From the NCBI GenBank assembly GCA_021234155.1, contig JAJEKV010000050.1, positions 7,771,470 through 7,835,469 on the forward strand: a DNA stretch of 64,000 nt, in the 5' to 3' direction. The notes under the pieces are model-generated. The model was not told the DNA's origin and searched no databases. It was given only the letters and a program-made list of their open reading frames with translations. Positions 46,190-57,006 of the stretch are shown here, in pieces. Source of the stretch: Isoetes taiwanensis (taxonomy: Eukaryota > Streptophyta > Lycopodiopsida > Isoetales > Isoetaceae). Both the position numbers and the translations under genes were made by a program. Each line of letters opens with the position of its first letter. The first letter of the stretch is position 1.

Positions 46190-48420
46190 TGAAGATTGGG
46201 TGGTATTCCTATGCCTAAAGCAGATATTTGTGATGTCAAATAACGGGTTTAGGGTTGCCTATGGTCGATGTCCTCTTCTCGAGTTTGTTTCCCTTTTGGA
46301 GACGTTGTTCTGGTGCTGGATTTCATGGCGTGTGGATGCGATGGAGCAGGGAAGGATGACCGCGACATATGGCGGTGGAGTTCGTATGCATGTCCTCTTG
46401 GAGTCCGAGGTAAGTTTGGTATATAGATTTGGGTGCTGTGGCGGTTTTATTTACATCGGGTGTTGAGGAATTGTGTAAATTCGGCTTTGTCCATTGTGTT
46501 CAACTGTTTGCTTCTGCAATTATCTTGTGCAATTATCTTCTGCAATTGTGGTGTTGGGCCTGTAGCTGCGTTTGCAATTTAGATAACATGTTGAAGAGGG
46601 CAGCTAGGTGTAAGAAGCAGGCTCTTCCTCCTGAGATCAATTTTTCTTGTATAGATGATGTTTTTTGTGTGCGGAATACAAAGGGGAAGAGTAAGGGTAA
46701 AGCTAAGGTGGGTGATGAGGATGAGGGCAATAGGCTGCTAGATGTGAGCCTGACTCTAGGCTATGCTGGGAGGGACGTCTCGGTCCACGTGTTTGAGACA
46801 CTTGTGTATTTTGTGAAGAAGAAGATTGTTGCGTAAGCTCGCCCTTGAGAGAGGATCCGAATTGGATCATCTCAGATTGTCGTGGGGGTCCCTCGAACTA
46901 GCTTGAGAACACCAAGGACCGTGAAATCTGCCATTAAAAGGTTCTTTGGGTGGGGGTTCCAAAAGCCAACAGGTATCCTGTTGATCTGCAAGGCCCTCAA
47001 GAACACGAGAATACATTGCTTTGAGGGCCAGTTGGCTGTTGCCCGAAGGATTTTGGCAAGGTGCACTTCAATATATACCTCCATAATGTGAGTGAGAAAC
47101 AAATCGAGATGGGCAAAGATCTGTACCTTCTTCATGGTGCGGGTGATTTGAAAAGTGTCATGGTGTTGGACAATAAAAATTTGCTGCATAGAGCTCATCA
47201 TTTTGTGAAGTACCATGGGAGGAAGCTTGACCATCGCTTCCCTTATGTACAATCGCTCTTTGAATGTTGAGGACGGGAAGTTCATACTATCTAGCCAATG
47301 GATCTTGCCTACTAACCGTGGTGTTCATTTGTAACACCATGTGAAGACAACGTGGAGTATCACAGGCCATGCCCAGTGATGTTCACTGTGTTATCTTTAA
47401 TATCCCTGCAGGTATGCGCCCAATGAGCGAATGGGTAAGGCGAGGAAGAGATAATACGATGACGCATGCAATGCTAGAGATGGGATGAGGGATTTGTTGA
47501 CATTGATGAGGAGGACTTTAGGCCTGGGATGGAGGGGGCCTCCGAGCAGCTTGATTTCATTCCTCTGGACTCCATTGATTACACGATGGTCGTGGAGTCG
47601 ATGGCGTGTTTGGATGTCCTTCTATTTTATTTGTACTTAGTTGTTCTTTTACATTCATTGCTTGTGGGAGACTAACATGAATGAAGTGCTGTCCATGCCG
47701 AAAGATGCCTGTGCCAATGCAGTTTGTGGCCCTATGGAGAATGGGCAGCATGAGGTCGTGGAGTCCTTCACCCCTCCCGATAGACCAATTGAGTCTCCAC
47801 TCCTTGAGCTCCCCTCTGTGGAGAACCTAATTTCTAGTGGTCTCCCACATCCTCATGTGGCATCCGCAAAGCGGGGCGTGCACACGGCATCCGGAACCGC
47901 TGGACCGATGTCGTGAATATAAATACTCGGGAGGTTGTTGCGGACGGTAAGGCCGCGCCGGTGCGGTGATTTCGCTTCTATTTCATGAAATGGGGAGACC
48001 ATAGGAAGCATGGAATGGGATAAAGTCACATTTCGCCGGCCGTGGAGAGGCAAGCGTTGAGAAGTTACATGAAGTTGGCAAGGGCTTTGCTGCTACGGGT
48101 GTTGAGGCACATTGACAGGTTGTCTCTCAAGCATTCAAGGCCGCATGCACTACATTCTCCTCCTGATAATTGCACCGGAAATGAGCGGGTTGGCAAGGAG
48201 GCATGCAGGCGTTGAACATCGATACCAATTGATTGGAACCCTTAGACTATGTGATTGCAGTTAATTTTCTTTGTTTTGTTCTTTGTTGTAGTTGCATAAC
48301 ATCGCATGAATGCAGCATGGTTTGTGTTTGTATACTACATGAATTCTGTAAGAAGAAAATGAAAAAATGTTAGAGCATAGGGAGATTGCATTCACATTTG
48401 TGTGTTTGCGCACTTGCATG
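46190..48420 (+). other. Unrecognised region with protein-like segments
   Basis: Plus-strand open pieces include 46429-46836 (basic KGKSKGKAKVGDEDEG stretch, then SVHVFETLVYFVKKK), 46882-47091 and 47061-47270 (two overlapping frames that read on from one another, with LAVARRILARC and VSEKQIEMGKDLYLLHGAGDLKSVMVLDNKNLLHRAHHFVKYHGRKLDHRF), and 47641-47916. The composition suggests decayed exons of one gene, or a captured gene fragment beside the transposon end at 46186. No family recognised. Confidence 0.3.
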
Positions 48421-48443
48421 GGATTAGTCCCCTAGCCCCCTAG

Positions 48444-48477
48444 CATAATGGATGGTCCTTTGGGACCTTCCATTATG
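48444..48477 (+). ncRNA. Strong hairpin upstream of a tRNA-like fold
   Basis: CATAATGGA, T, GGTCC, loop TTTG, GGACC, T, TCCATTATG: fourteen pairs with one T-T mismatch. It sits six bases before the tRNA-like fold. It might be a separate stem-loop or part of one structured transcript. Confidence 0.4.
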
Positions 48478-48483
48478 TCAGGT

Positions 48484-48534
48484 GAAGCATCATGGGACCG
48501 ACTCATGTCGGTGGGGTTCAAGTCCCCATGCTTC
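48484..48534 (+). ncRNA. tRNA-like element, minimal cloverleaf without D arm
   Basis: A 7-pair acceptor-like stem (GAAGCAT with ATGCTTC), a six-base linker in place of a D arm, a 6-pair stem with loop TCAT (ACCGAC/GTCGGT), and a T arm GGGG TTCAAGT CCCC whose loop matches the tRNA consensus. Total 51 bases, too short for a normal tRNA. The design resembles small tRNA-like RNAs released by RNase P/Z from longer transcripts, such as mascRNA in animals or t-elements in plant mitochondria. It could also be a tRNA relic or an organelle DNA insert. Confidence 0.4.
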
Positions 48535-48539
48535 TTCCT

Positions 48540-49540
48540 CTTACATTTCTGTTCTGTTCCTGTGTGTTGCGACAGATTGTGCAGTTGTCGTGCTGCTGTG
48601 TCTATGGAGGAGGATGTTCTGTAGGAGCTTCCAATGTGGAGCAATGTGTGTTGCGCTGTTTCTGTGTGTCAATGTTGTTGCAGCTCGTCTCCTGCATTCA
48701 AGTGTGAGAGGCTCTTATGTTGACATAATGGGCTGGGATGTTTAATGTGTTTCATTGGAGTCGTTTCTTAATGTAATGTTATAGTGTGTTGTGAGAACAT
48801 CTCTGAGTTTATACAACATTGACTCCTAGGAATACTGTTTAAAACCATTGGGTGACGTGGAAAATGGGGTTTGACCCCATCTTGTTTTTGCTTCGACGGT
48901 TGGGGTTGCAAGTTTAGGCATCTTCTCTGGCATATTCTATGAATGTAGGGCTAGGATTAGGATGAGCATGTCATTTTTATCGGTTGATAACCAAAAGTGC
49001 ATGGCCTGGTTGTATATCCTCCACCAGATATTTGACACAAGGCCACAAGGCCTCAGCCTTACATGCCAAATATTAGCCTCAATCCTACAATCTTGTCATG
49101 CATTTTTTGTTATTAGACTCAATAACCTTACCTTCTTTTATCAGACTTTGCCAAACATTGATATAGACAATGCTCACTGTCAAATGTAATTAGGGCATTA
49201 CATAAATATACAATATATATACATTTGAAATGTAATGTCATTAAGAAGCCAATTCAAGGTCTATAGACTAATGTGGTAAGAAACAACTCAAATCTTGTAA
49301 GATCATAACGGAAATCGTTCTCATTCCTAGCTACATTTCTTGATGCAGCCTCCAATTCATAAACCAAAAATGTGGTATATGCATAAAGCTGAGACAAATC
49401 TGTCATCAGGTCTTTGATTACAAGACAAGCAAGTTTTTTTTGCAAATTTTGTGCTAAGATCTTGATCACAAACAGATCCGACACAAAGCTGTTCAAATTT
49501 TGACACAGGCATCTTTCAATTTGCACAAATGGGACTCTGT
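48540..49540. other. Spacer 3' of the PKS-like gene
   Basis: No supported gene. It includes the 3' flank of the minus-strand PKS-like gene, where polyadenylation should occur, but no clear signal was chosen. Confidence 0.35.
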
Positions 49541-49544
49541 TTGA

Positions 49545-51467
49545 TCAATTTTGGACAACAACCATACCTCCTAATTGCTGCAAAGCATGTTCTTTGTCAG
49601 AATTCTTCCAATTTCGGCGGTTCTGAGATACTCCAGCTCTTCCTCCTCTGCTAGAAGGATCTGGCACAGGTCTAAGCCTCCGGTTTGCATAAATTGGAGG
49701 CCTATTTTCATCCTCAATTTTGCTGCCAGATCCCCAATTTTCATTCATATCCGAGGAGGAACTAATCCTGTACCGTTTCATGAGCGCGGGTCTTTTGATT
49801 CCTCTTGATTCCATGCTATTCTGCACAGAAAATTCCTGTGCGGACCGATCCTGCTGCAAATTTTCTGTAAGTGATCTGTTCTGTGCTCTGTTCTCGGGAT
49901 TAAACCCCTCGTCTTGATCTCCAAAAGGATCCCTTCTGCTAGAGGATCTGGCAGAGCTCATTCTTGAAAGGGAGGATCTAGCAGAGCTAAAATTTGTAGT
50001 TACACTGTCAAGCTCGAACAAATCCGAGCTGGAATCGCTGTCGCAATCTTCGTCAAATGGTGTTGCAGCGGCGAAATTGGAGTTCGCATCCTCTTTTTTC
50101 AAATTGGGCGCAGCAGAATATGAAGATTTGTGGCCGAAATCCACCGACCCAAATGCATTTCCAGAGGAAACCTGCACCTGTGCTGCAGCGGCGAAATTAG
50201 GGTTCATATCCTGTTTTTTCAAACTGGGGGAAACAGCAAACGGGGATTTGAGGCCTAAATCCCCCGACCCAAATGCAGAAGAGGTAGAAGTCTGTGCTGC
50301 AGCGGCAAATTTATGGTTGGGATCCTCTGCTTTCAAATTGGGCGAAGCAGGGTATGAAGATTTATGCCCTAAATTGGCAGACCCAAAGAAATTTGCAGAG
50401 GATGCAGAAACAGCAGCTCCGGGCAAAACCAGGGGTCCATCTTCGACATAGCTGAAGCCTTCTTTGATGGTTGGAACAAACGGAGCAGAGCTTTTATTCT
50501 TAACACAATTTTCAATGGCAAGAAGGTGCTGACCTGCAGAAACGGCCTTGCCGGAATGGGTCGGATTAGCTTGAGAGCTTGCATTATCCAAGGTTTTGAG
50601 CTTGGGAATAACTGGGGAAGCTCCGGCGGATTTGCTCCTGGAAAGATTAGGTTTACCGTCTTGGCCTCTGACGTATTTCTTGGAAGCTTTCTTCTGCTTG
50701 GCTTCGAACGTAAGGACCTTCATGATCTTGGCGATGGACAAATTCTCCGTCTTATGGGGTTTTTTTGAAGGAGCAGAGGCGTTGGAACTCCGGCGAGATC
50801 CGTCTGTTTGAACAGAAGCAGCGGAGCAAGATTCTCTGGGCAAATCTTGGTCTATTTCCACAGCATTTGGGCCCATACAAGAGGGGCCAAAAGCTTCCCG
50901 CCCTCCATCCGCCATAGCCACCGGAGTCTTGTTCCCTTTTTTTGACCCAAAAGGAGTCGATGCATCCCTGTCTCTGCCATGCTCTTTGCAATCTGCCTCA
51001 TCCTTGAAATATTCTTCCGCTTTGAAAACCCCTATTTCTTCCGGCGTCGGATCATACAGAGAAACGCTAGATCTTCTTCCGACCGATTGTGCCTCTGATC
51101 TGGGTTCTTCCCTTTCGTCGAAATCTGAGAAGAAATCTTCCCCTGCTGATTGCCACAGAGGGTCCCGTCTTGATCTTCGATTTGGGTTCTTCGCCGGATC
51201 AGATTGGGCTTGATCTGGACAATTTTTTGAAAGCTTTGCTTGATCCATACCGTTTTTTGGAGCTTTTGGTTCGTCTTCTGCACAAATCTCCGGCGCCCAT
51301 TTGGATTCATGATTCCTTCGGCCAAAAACTGGCAGCTCTGGGTGGCTGTGTTCATCCCTGCAGTCAAAATCTCCCCTGCTCTTGCCACGGTCTGCAGGCC
51401 GGGCATTCCGTTTAACCCTTGAGCAGAGAACCGGAAAGGGTTGAACAGAAGCACAATTCTTCGCCAT
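49545..51467 (-). CDS. Phytochrome kinase substrate (PKS)-like protein
   Basis: A single uninterrupted 640-codon frame with ATG at 51467 (context GAAAAATGG, G at +4). PKS proteins are plasma-membrane-associated regulators of phototropin and phytochrome signalling and are encoded by intronless genes. Supporting motifs are PEEIGVFKAEEYF at residues 142-154, like the conserved (E)xGVFxAxKYF box of PKS proteins, and DSDSSSDLFELDS at 476-488, like their SD-S-SDLFE box. Residues 357-468 hold three repeats of about 38 residues (FGSxxxGxKSS...SPxLKxxDxNxxFAAAA). The rest is low-complexity, Ser/Asp/Lys-rich and probably disordered. It is longer than typical flowering-plant PKS (roughly 400-500 residues). 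BIG GRAIN1-type proteins share an SDLFEL motif and are the main alternative. It has no disruption, unlike everything around it, so it is likely a live host gene. Confidence 0.55.
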   Translation of the reverse strand: MAKNCASVQPFPVLCSRVKRNARPADRGKSRGDFDCRDEHSHPELPVFGRRNHESKWAPEICAEDEPKAPKNGMDQAKLSKNCPDQAQSDPAKNPNRRSRRDPLWQSAGEDFFSDFDEREEPRSEAQSVGRRSSVSLYDPTPEEIGVFKAEEYFKDEADCKEHGRDRDASTPFGSKKGNKTPVAMADGGREAFGPSCMGPNAVEIDQDLPRESCSAASVQTDGSRRSSNASAPSKKPHKTENLSIAKIMKVLTFEAKQKKASKKYVRGQDGKPNLSRSKSAGASPVIPKLKTLDNASSQANPTHSGKAVSAGQHLLAIENCVKNKSSAPFVPTIKEGFSYVEDGPLVLPGAAVSASSANFFGSANLGHKSSYPASPNLKAEDPNHKFAAAAQTSTSSAFGSGDLGLKSPFAVSPSLKKQDMNPNFAAAAQVQVSSGNAFGSVDFGHKSSYSAAPNLKKEDANSNFAAATPFDEDCDSDSSSDLFELDSVTTNFSSARSSLSRMSSARSSSRRDPFGDQDEGFNPENRAQNRSLTENLQQDRSAQEFSVQNSMESRGIKRPALMKRYRISSSSDMNENWGSGSKIEDENRPPIYANRRLRPVPDPSSRGGRAGVSQNRRNWKNSDKEHALQQLGGMVVVQN

Positions 51468-52480
51468 TTTTCTTCGCTTTTCCGCCGGATTTACCCCCCT
51501 CCTTCCTGCCGGAAGGATTTACAGTATTTTTTGTGGAACAGAAGCCTGAGCATCCCCATTTCTCCAATATCCGCAGAAGCCTGGGATTTTTCCATCACTA
51601 AACTTGAAAATTGTGAGCTAGCGGCAAGAAGGTCAAGCTCCGGTGGAAGATTTGGCATGCTTGCTTTCCCAACTCCCATACCCAGATGATCGTTCTGAAA
51701 CTCTCGCTTAGAAAAACAAACCCCCATCTTCAAAACAGCCCGTTTCCGCACAAATTTCCTTCAATCTTACTCCAAACCAACAGCTACATTCTGCGAAGTT
51801 ACCTCAAGAATCTCTATTTCCGACCCAAAATGCTTGAATTCGTCGCCCAAAAAACTGCTAGATCACTGCCACGGTCTTGTCGATCCGACTATCTGGCGAA
51901 ATGGGTATCGGAATCAAGCGTTAGATCGAGAAGAAGCCATAAAAGCAGCATTATGGCTATGGATTAGACGGACAGAAAGCTCTGCTACAGGGTAACAGAA
52001 AATCAGAGGCATGATTTGGAGGTAATGAGGAGGAAAAAAATACTGCTAGATCCTGGAAGAAGGAGGCATGACAGACACACCTGCATCAAATGAAAGAGGT
52101 CCGTTTGCTCTTAAATCTTTTGCAATGTCAAAATGTGTGTAAACTGTGAGAAATAATGATGCTGTTACTTATGCAACCTATTTATATTCACATGCTTATG
52201 CTTCCTACTAACTAGTTCAAACCTGAACACTTGGTACACCTGCAGTGCAGGGTATATTCTAGATCTAGGCTCTGCTTGATCCCCAACCACTATACAGGCT
52301 TCACATTTTCCTTTCCATATATTTTCAACCTAGACCCCCATTGCCTTGCCTATTTGGACATACCTTCATTTCCAAAAATATCATTCCTTTTCTCTTGGCT
52401 CCTTCCATCCACTACAAGCATGTCTCCCTATCTATCTACCATTTAAAAACATTTCTTCTTTGTTTTCTTTGCCCTCTTTT
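51468..52480 (-). promoter_or_regulatory. Likely 5' leader and promoter of the PKS-like gene
   Basis: No gene on the plus strand is convincing here. On the minus strand the sequence just upstream of ATG is purine-rich with GGAAGGAG and GGCGGAAAAGCG, as in plant leaders. No clear TATA box could be fixed. Confidence 0.3.
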
Positions 52481-52484
52481 GTGA

Positions 52485-52857
52485 CTGTAACATGACCATG
52501 TAAGAATTTGCTTACTCTGGAGTTTGGTCAGCAGATTGCTTAAACAATTGCTTCCTCTTCTGGCTTGGAATCTCGCCACTTACTTGGCAGAATCTTAACC
52601 GCCCGCTTCTTCGGGCGAATTATTATAGCCCTTAGAACAGTGGCTTCATCCACTAGAGACCTTTAGAAAAAGATTTCCTCCTTGTTCTTCAACACACTGT
52701 GACTATCATGACATGACTATGTATGAACTTTGCTTGCACTTATGCCTTGGAATTTGGTCAGAAGATTGCTTAAACAATTGCTTCCTTTTCTGGCCTGGAA
52801 TTTCATCACCCGGCCCGTCCGCCGTTTCGACCAATCAGTGACTTCATCCACTAGAGA
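52485..52857. repeat. Direct duplication, unit about 190 bases
   Basis: Both copies carry TTTGGTCAG(C/A)AGATTGCT, TAAACAATTGCTTCCT, TTCTGGC(T/C)TGGAAT and GACTTCATCCACTAGAGAC or close variants. It lies 1-1.4 kb upstream of the PKS-like gene. Confidence 0.75.
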
Positions 52858-52859
52858 CA

Positions 52860-54980
52860 TGGGAGAATTCAAATGTTCTTATCTCTCAACTGCCAAGATA
52901 GAGAAAGATGTTGCGCCATTGTCGGAAAACGATAATTCTAGCATGTCTTAATGATCAGAAATGCAGATTGACACTCTCTGGGAATTCCAGGGGAGATCTC
53001 AGCAAGTTTCAGGTGGTATTTCGTGCAAGTAATCACATGCCTCTTACACTAAAATGTTCTTATTATATACAACTGCTAGAAAACGAAAGGTGTAATATGT
53101 CATATGGGGAAATGTTGATTCCATGTCACAACTTGACATTCTGAAAGTTGCAACTTGCAGGTGGCTATTCCACCTAGTAATGGACACTTGGTCCGCGGCG
53201 GCTATTTATTCTGATTGATAAAGGCAACCTAGTGCCTTTCCTAGATAAGTAGCAGACCAAAGAGGGGCCTCTCAAGTAAAAAGGGTCAATTTTAAAGACC
53301 ATTTGTTTGTGATTGTCTTAAAAGGCAAACAAATGGGACCATCACAATCACTTTTTGTGTCCAGAATTCAAGTAGTGAAAAGAAAATACAAACAAGAGAG
53401 AGTGGGCCAATGATGCTATTTAGGAGTGGTCATGTGTATAGACTGACATGTGGCCCCTTTCCACTAAGAGGTTGAGAGTCTTTTACAGATAAACCCATCA
53501 TCTGGGGAGGCAAAGCATTGTATTTTTTGGCCACATTCTTTTGCCTCCAAGACTTGCTTACAGCAATGGAGGGCACGTTTTTGCTTTGAATGTGGGATGA
53601 TTGCCACAGCATCACCTCCTTTTCCATTACCATCTTTTCTTTGCTTCTTTCTTTTTTAAAATGATGCTTAGAAAACTTGTGATTTAAAAGTGATTTTGGT
53701 GCTGTTTTGGTTTGTAAAGTCTTGGTATTTTGAATATTGTACTTGTGATGATATTGTAAAAGTATTGTGATTCTTGTTTGTGTACAGGTAGACTCATTTA
53801 CCTAACTAATTCCTTTTTGTTAGTGGTGGATGGCGTTGGAATCGCATAATCGCGTGTTCGTTGTGAGATCTCGACACGCGCTTTTGATGTACATAGCTTT
53901 TACAGCTCTATCCAATGCATTGAGCTGCTTAAATTGGGTTTCTTATTGCTTTGAACCAAAGTGCCTTTCACGTTTTACACCATTCTTTTTGTTGCATTTT
54001 ATCCCTTTATTCAATTCTACAGTTTCAATCACTGTGTGGCTCTTTCAAGGGATTGCTTTATGGCATTCTTCAAGCTCATGTCAGATCCTTATCACAATGC
54101 CAAAATGCTTGACTGATGAGCAGGGTTCAAGGGCTACTTAATCAGGCACAGAAGAAGAATGGGATGGGTAATGTGGTTTTGTATGTGCATTGAAGGTTGA
54201 GACCGTTGGGGAGAGGTTAGGTATTGTCCTGTTTGAAGGTTTGAAAGCAAGCTTTTTGCTTGAATAGGAAGTAAGGCAAAAAATGCAAGAGGTGACAGAG
54301 GGTGTGCCCAGGTTGAATAGGCAGCTCGCTACACTCGTGAATCTGAGGTTGTAATCTAGCTTTGCTTGTCGTTTGTTTTTTTTTCCTTTTTTTTTCGTTC
54401 CTGAGCTCTCAGATTCTGTCGCCACGTTGTCCTCTGACATGGCGGATATTGCTTGCCGTGATCCGTTTACGTGTGAATTTGAACACCACCAATAACTTTG
54501 CGCAATATTTTATGCAAAAAAATACTCCCAATTGAACCTTTGCCCACGAGGGGTTCTTAATGTTGGGTATCAACAACGTTGGGCTTGACGTTGATGGTTT
54601 TGTAACTAGTCAATACATGTTGCTCAAATCATTAAATTTAGCACCTCCTTTACATAGCCCTGTCATGTATTTACCTTAAGAGCTTCATGTTGTGCAATTT
54701 TGCGTCCATAACTTTCCAACATATGATTTGGAAGGTTTTTATGGTGTATTCTATGCAAGAAGGGGTACCTAACTTTCCGAACATATGATTTGGAAGGCAA
54801 TATTATAGATCTACTTGAGGATGATAGCCAAAATTGTGCTTAGTCGAGATTGTGCGTTCGAGGCCTGGCTATGTGCTGACTCTGGCTATAGACGTATGGC
54901 CTCACCCACGCATTTTTTTGGTTATTAGTCTACGCCTTATCAGGCTTATATAAGACACCAATACTGACAATTGGTTATCG
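52860..54980. other. Non-coding, nothing recognised
   Basis: Short ORFs on both strands lack motifs (the longest, 53830-54141 plus, is hydrophobic and unremarkable). No tandem structure or RNA signature was seen, apart from an AT-rich stretch. Confidence 0.4.
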
Positions 54981-54982
54981 TA

Positions 54983-55268
54983 AAACAGTTTAGGTTGAAT
55001 TCTGCCCACTTAGCGTCCAATAGCGCCAGCCCGCGTGGCGAACATTCAAACCCTGAATGTTGACAATATTTTAGGTTTCTTTCTGCCGCGTTCTCAGCTT
55101 CTTCTCCAGCGTTCTCAGCTAGCTACTCCGGCTGATTTTTACACTCATGATCAGAGCTCTGCAGCCGATTCTGAAGATTTACCCACCGATTTTTGAAGAT
55201 TTACTTGTTTTCTCAAGATTTTTGCCCATTTCAAGTTTTACAGCCGCAGAATTCAGCCTAAACTGTTT
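54983..55268. repeat. Inverted repeat with about 23-base arms
   Basis: 54983-55006 (AAACAGTTTAGGTTGAATTC...) is mirrored at 55246-55268 with one mismatch in the core. Weaker matching extends a few bases outward (TTATCG against CGTTATAA). The interior of 240 bases is non-coding. MITE-like. Confidence 0.6.
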
Positions 55269-55287
55269 CCACGTTATAAAAATGTTG

Positions 55288-55368
55288 CTTTAGGCAACAT
55301 TCTGGGATGTCAGCAACGCCTCCGCGCTCCGCGCCTCGGTACTTCCATCCCAGAATGTTGCCCTAAAG
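55288..55368. repeat. Perfect-arm hairpin, about 22 bases
   Basis: CTTTAGGCAACATTCTGGGA TG is mirrored at 55346-55368 with one extra C. The GC-rich loop includes CGCGCTCCGCGCC. It follows the previous inverted repeat by 20 bases. Confidence 0.8.
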
Positions 55369-55404
55369 AAAACAACGATATACTCTGATACTGCACAATT
55401 ACTG

Positions 55405-55775
55405 ATAATTAGGTATGGAACAATTTAGGGCTAAATTTAACTGTTGGCAATTTTTGCTGACTTTAAAAGAATGTAGGCTAAAGTAAATGGAAAAAATTGG
55501 GAAAGATAATAATTTTAAACATTTTATTGTACGGCCAATTCTTTCATAGAACACTAGAAAGTAAAGAGAGTGAAAATTTGTCACATTTAAGCTAAACCAT
55601 AGAAAATTATAGAATGAGTTTTGTGCTAGCTTAGCTAAAAGCAATTGTAGATAATAATAAATATATAAATAGTAATTTTCTTTTTCAACATCCATGGAAC
55701 AATTTGGTATTTGGTTTAACACACCTGTTTCCACAAAAAAATATTCAAAAGTAAATGAAAACAATTTGGGAAGAG
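55405..55775. repeat. Diverged direct repeat, spacing about 285 bases
   Basis: Shared strings ATGGAACAATTT, GTTTAAC/ATTTAAC, AAAGTAAATG and AATTTGGGAA/AAATTGGGAA occur in the same order near 55416-55510 and 55692-55775. Confidence 0.45.
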
Positions 55776-56074
55776 TATAATAAGCACTTTCCAAGAAGCG
55801 TTTATGCTATAGAAATTTTAAGCATAAGAGTCCGAGAAGGTTTGAAGTATATTCATATGCAGAAGGATAAAGAAGTTGACATGGCTTGCAAAATGCTATG
55901 ATTTGAAAGGTATGCGAGGAAGCGTAGGAAGTTGACGTGGCTTGCAGACCAACATAAGATGGAAGGTCTACTAGTGTGTTCATTACGCAAGAAGGGTAGG
56001 AAGTTGCTTGAAGGACGTGCACGTGGCTTGCAAGTTTGTGCACATATAAATTTTTATTTATGCCTTTCTATTCC

Positions 56075-56160
56075 TTGACGGGGTTTTTAATCCACACTTG
56101 TCGATAATAATACTTCTTTCTCTTTTTGTTTGGGTCACAGCCGTGGAGATTAGCGAAGGT
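56075..56160 (+). mobile_element. LINE family A, diverged 3'-end copy
   Basis: CGGGGTTTTTAATCC, then TCTTTCTCTTTTTGTTTG, then CCGTGGAGATTAGCG follows the order of the 10160-10250 copy. The left half and the tail are missing or decayed. Confidence 0.55.
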
Positions 56161-56395
56161 ACCGAAGTGGGCCAGCTAAAAACTACAATGCATTATTACA
56201 TTATTATCGAAATTGTTTTATGGCGCACGTGCTCCCGGGTGCGCATATTTTTATGCGGCGCGTTGCTCATCTAGGCAGTTGGATGGACATATTTGGGCGT
56301 ATTTACAAGTTGTGCACCGCCTTTGAACTATAGATAGTCCAGCACGACTGGGCATATGATACTTGATCAATATTATATAGTAAAGTTTAAGAATG
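56161..56395. other. Spacer between LINE copies
   Basis: No gene. Under 240 bases, moderately GC-rich in places, nothing recognised. Confidence 0.4.
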
Positions 56396-57006
56396 GAATA
56401 GAATGGTAGGTTTTATCATCCATAGATCAATCGGCCTATGGGACCCCAAAAGAGTCTGTGATTGCCCGGATTAAAAACCCCCATCTTGAGAGTTTTGAGA
56501 GAAAAATTAGGCGGTAATAAGAGTGTTGTCGAATTATACAAATATATACATATGATGTAAGCGCACACACAAGTCAGAATGATGTCTGGGGGCATAGTAT
56601 TTGATTTTGCACATCACGCGACCTCTCGAGGGTATGATGCGACAATAAAAATCTTGAATCGCAGGTACTCAATGTCGCATGTAGCGATTGGCAGGCTGAT
56701 CAACTCATCGTAGTATTGCCCGAGATTTTGATTACTCGTCGGACCACCACATAGAATCGGCATTCATCTGAATGGCACCATTTAGCGGCTTGTCAGCCGA
56801 GCACGGTCTTGTCGTGGCTCCCCAATCCATCTACCTGTAGCCGATTCGGAAGCGATGCGCACCTATACGGATTGAGGCAGCGAGGTTTTATGCCTTTTTA
56901 TGGTGAATGGGTATGCGAGATAGCGTTCGCAGGCCCCATTCGATGTGGGGTTTATGTGGGCGTTAGTAATGTGATGCATACTTGTCCAGGCATCCAGGAG
57001 CTGGCG
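56396..57006 (-). mobile_element. LINE family A copy, 5' part replaced
   Basis: The 3' block (56405-56515) has the GATCAATCGGCC hairpin region and the AAAACCCCC stem, with a GGAAT-type tail at about 56393-56407. Coding remnants extend to the right and align with the copy at 25730-26200 (for example GGCTCCCCAATCC against GGCTCCCTAATCC). Homology ends exactly at the GAATA tail of the next copy. Confidence 0.65.

Noticed and set aside
51686-51967. 93-codon plus-strand ORF upstream of the PKS-like gene
   Set aside because: It overlaps the likely leader/promoter of the minus-strand gene, and has no recognised motif or repeat elsewhere.
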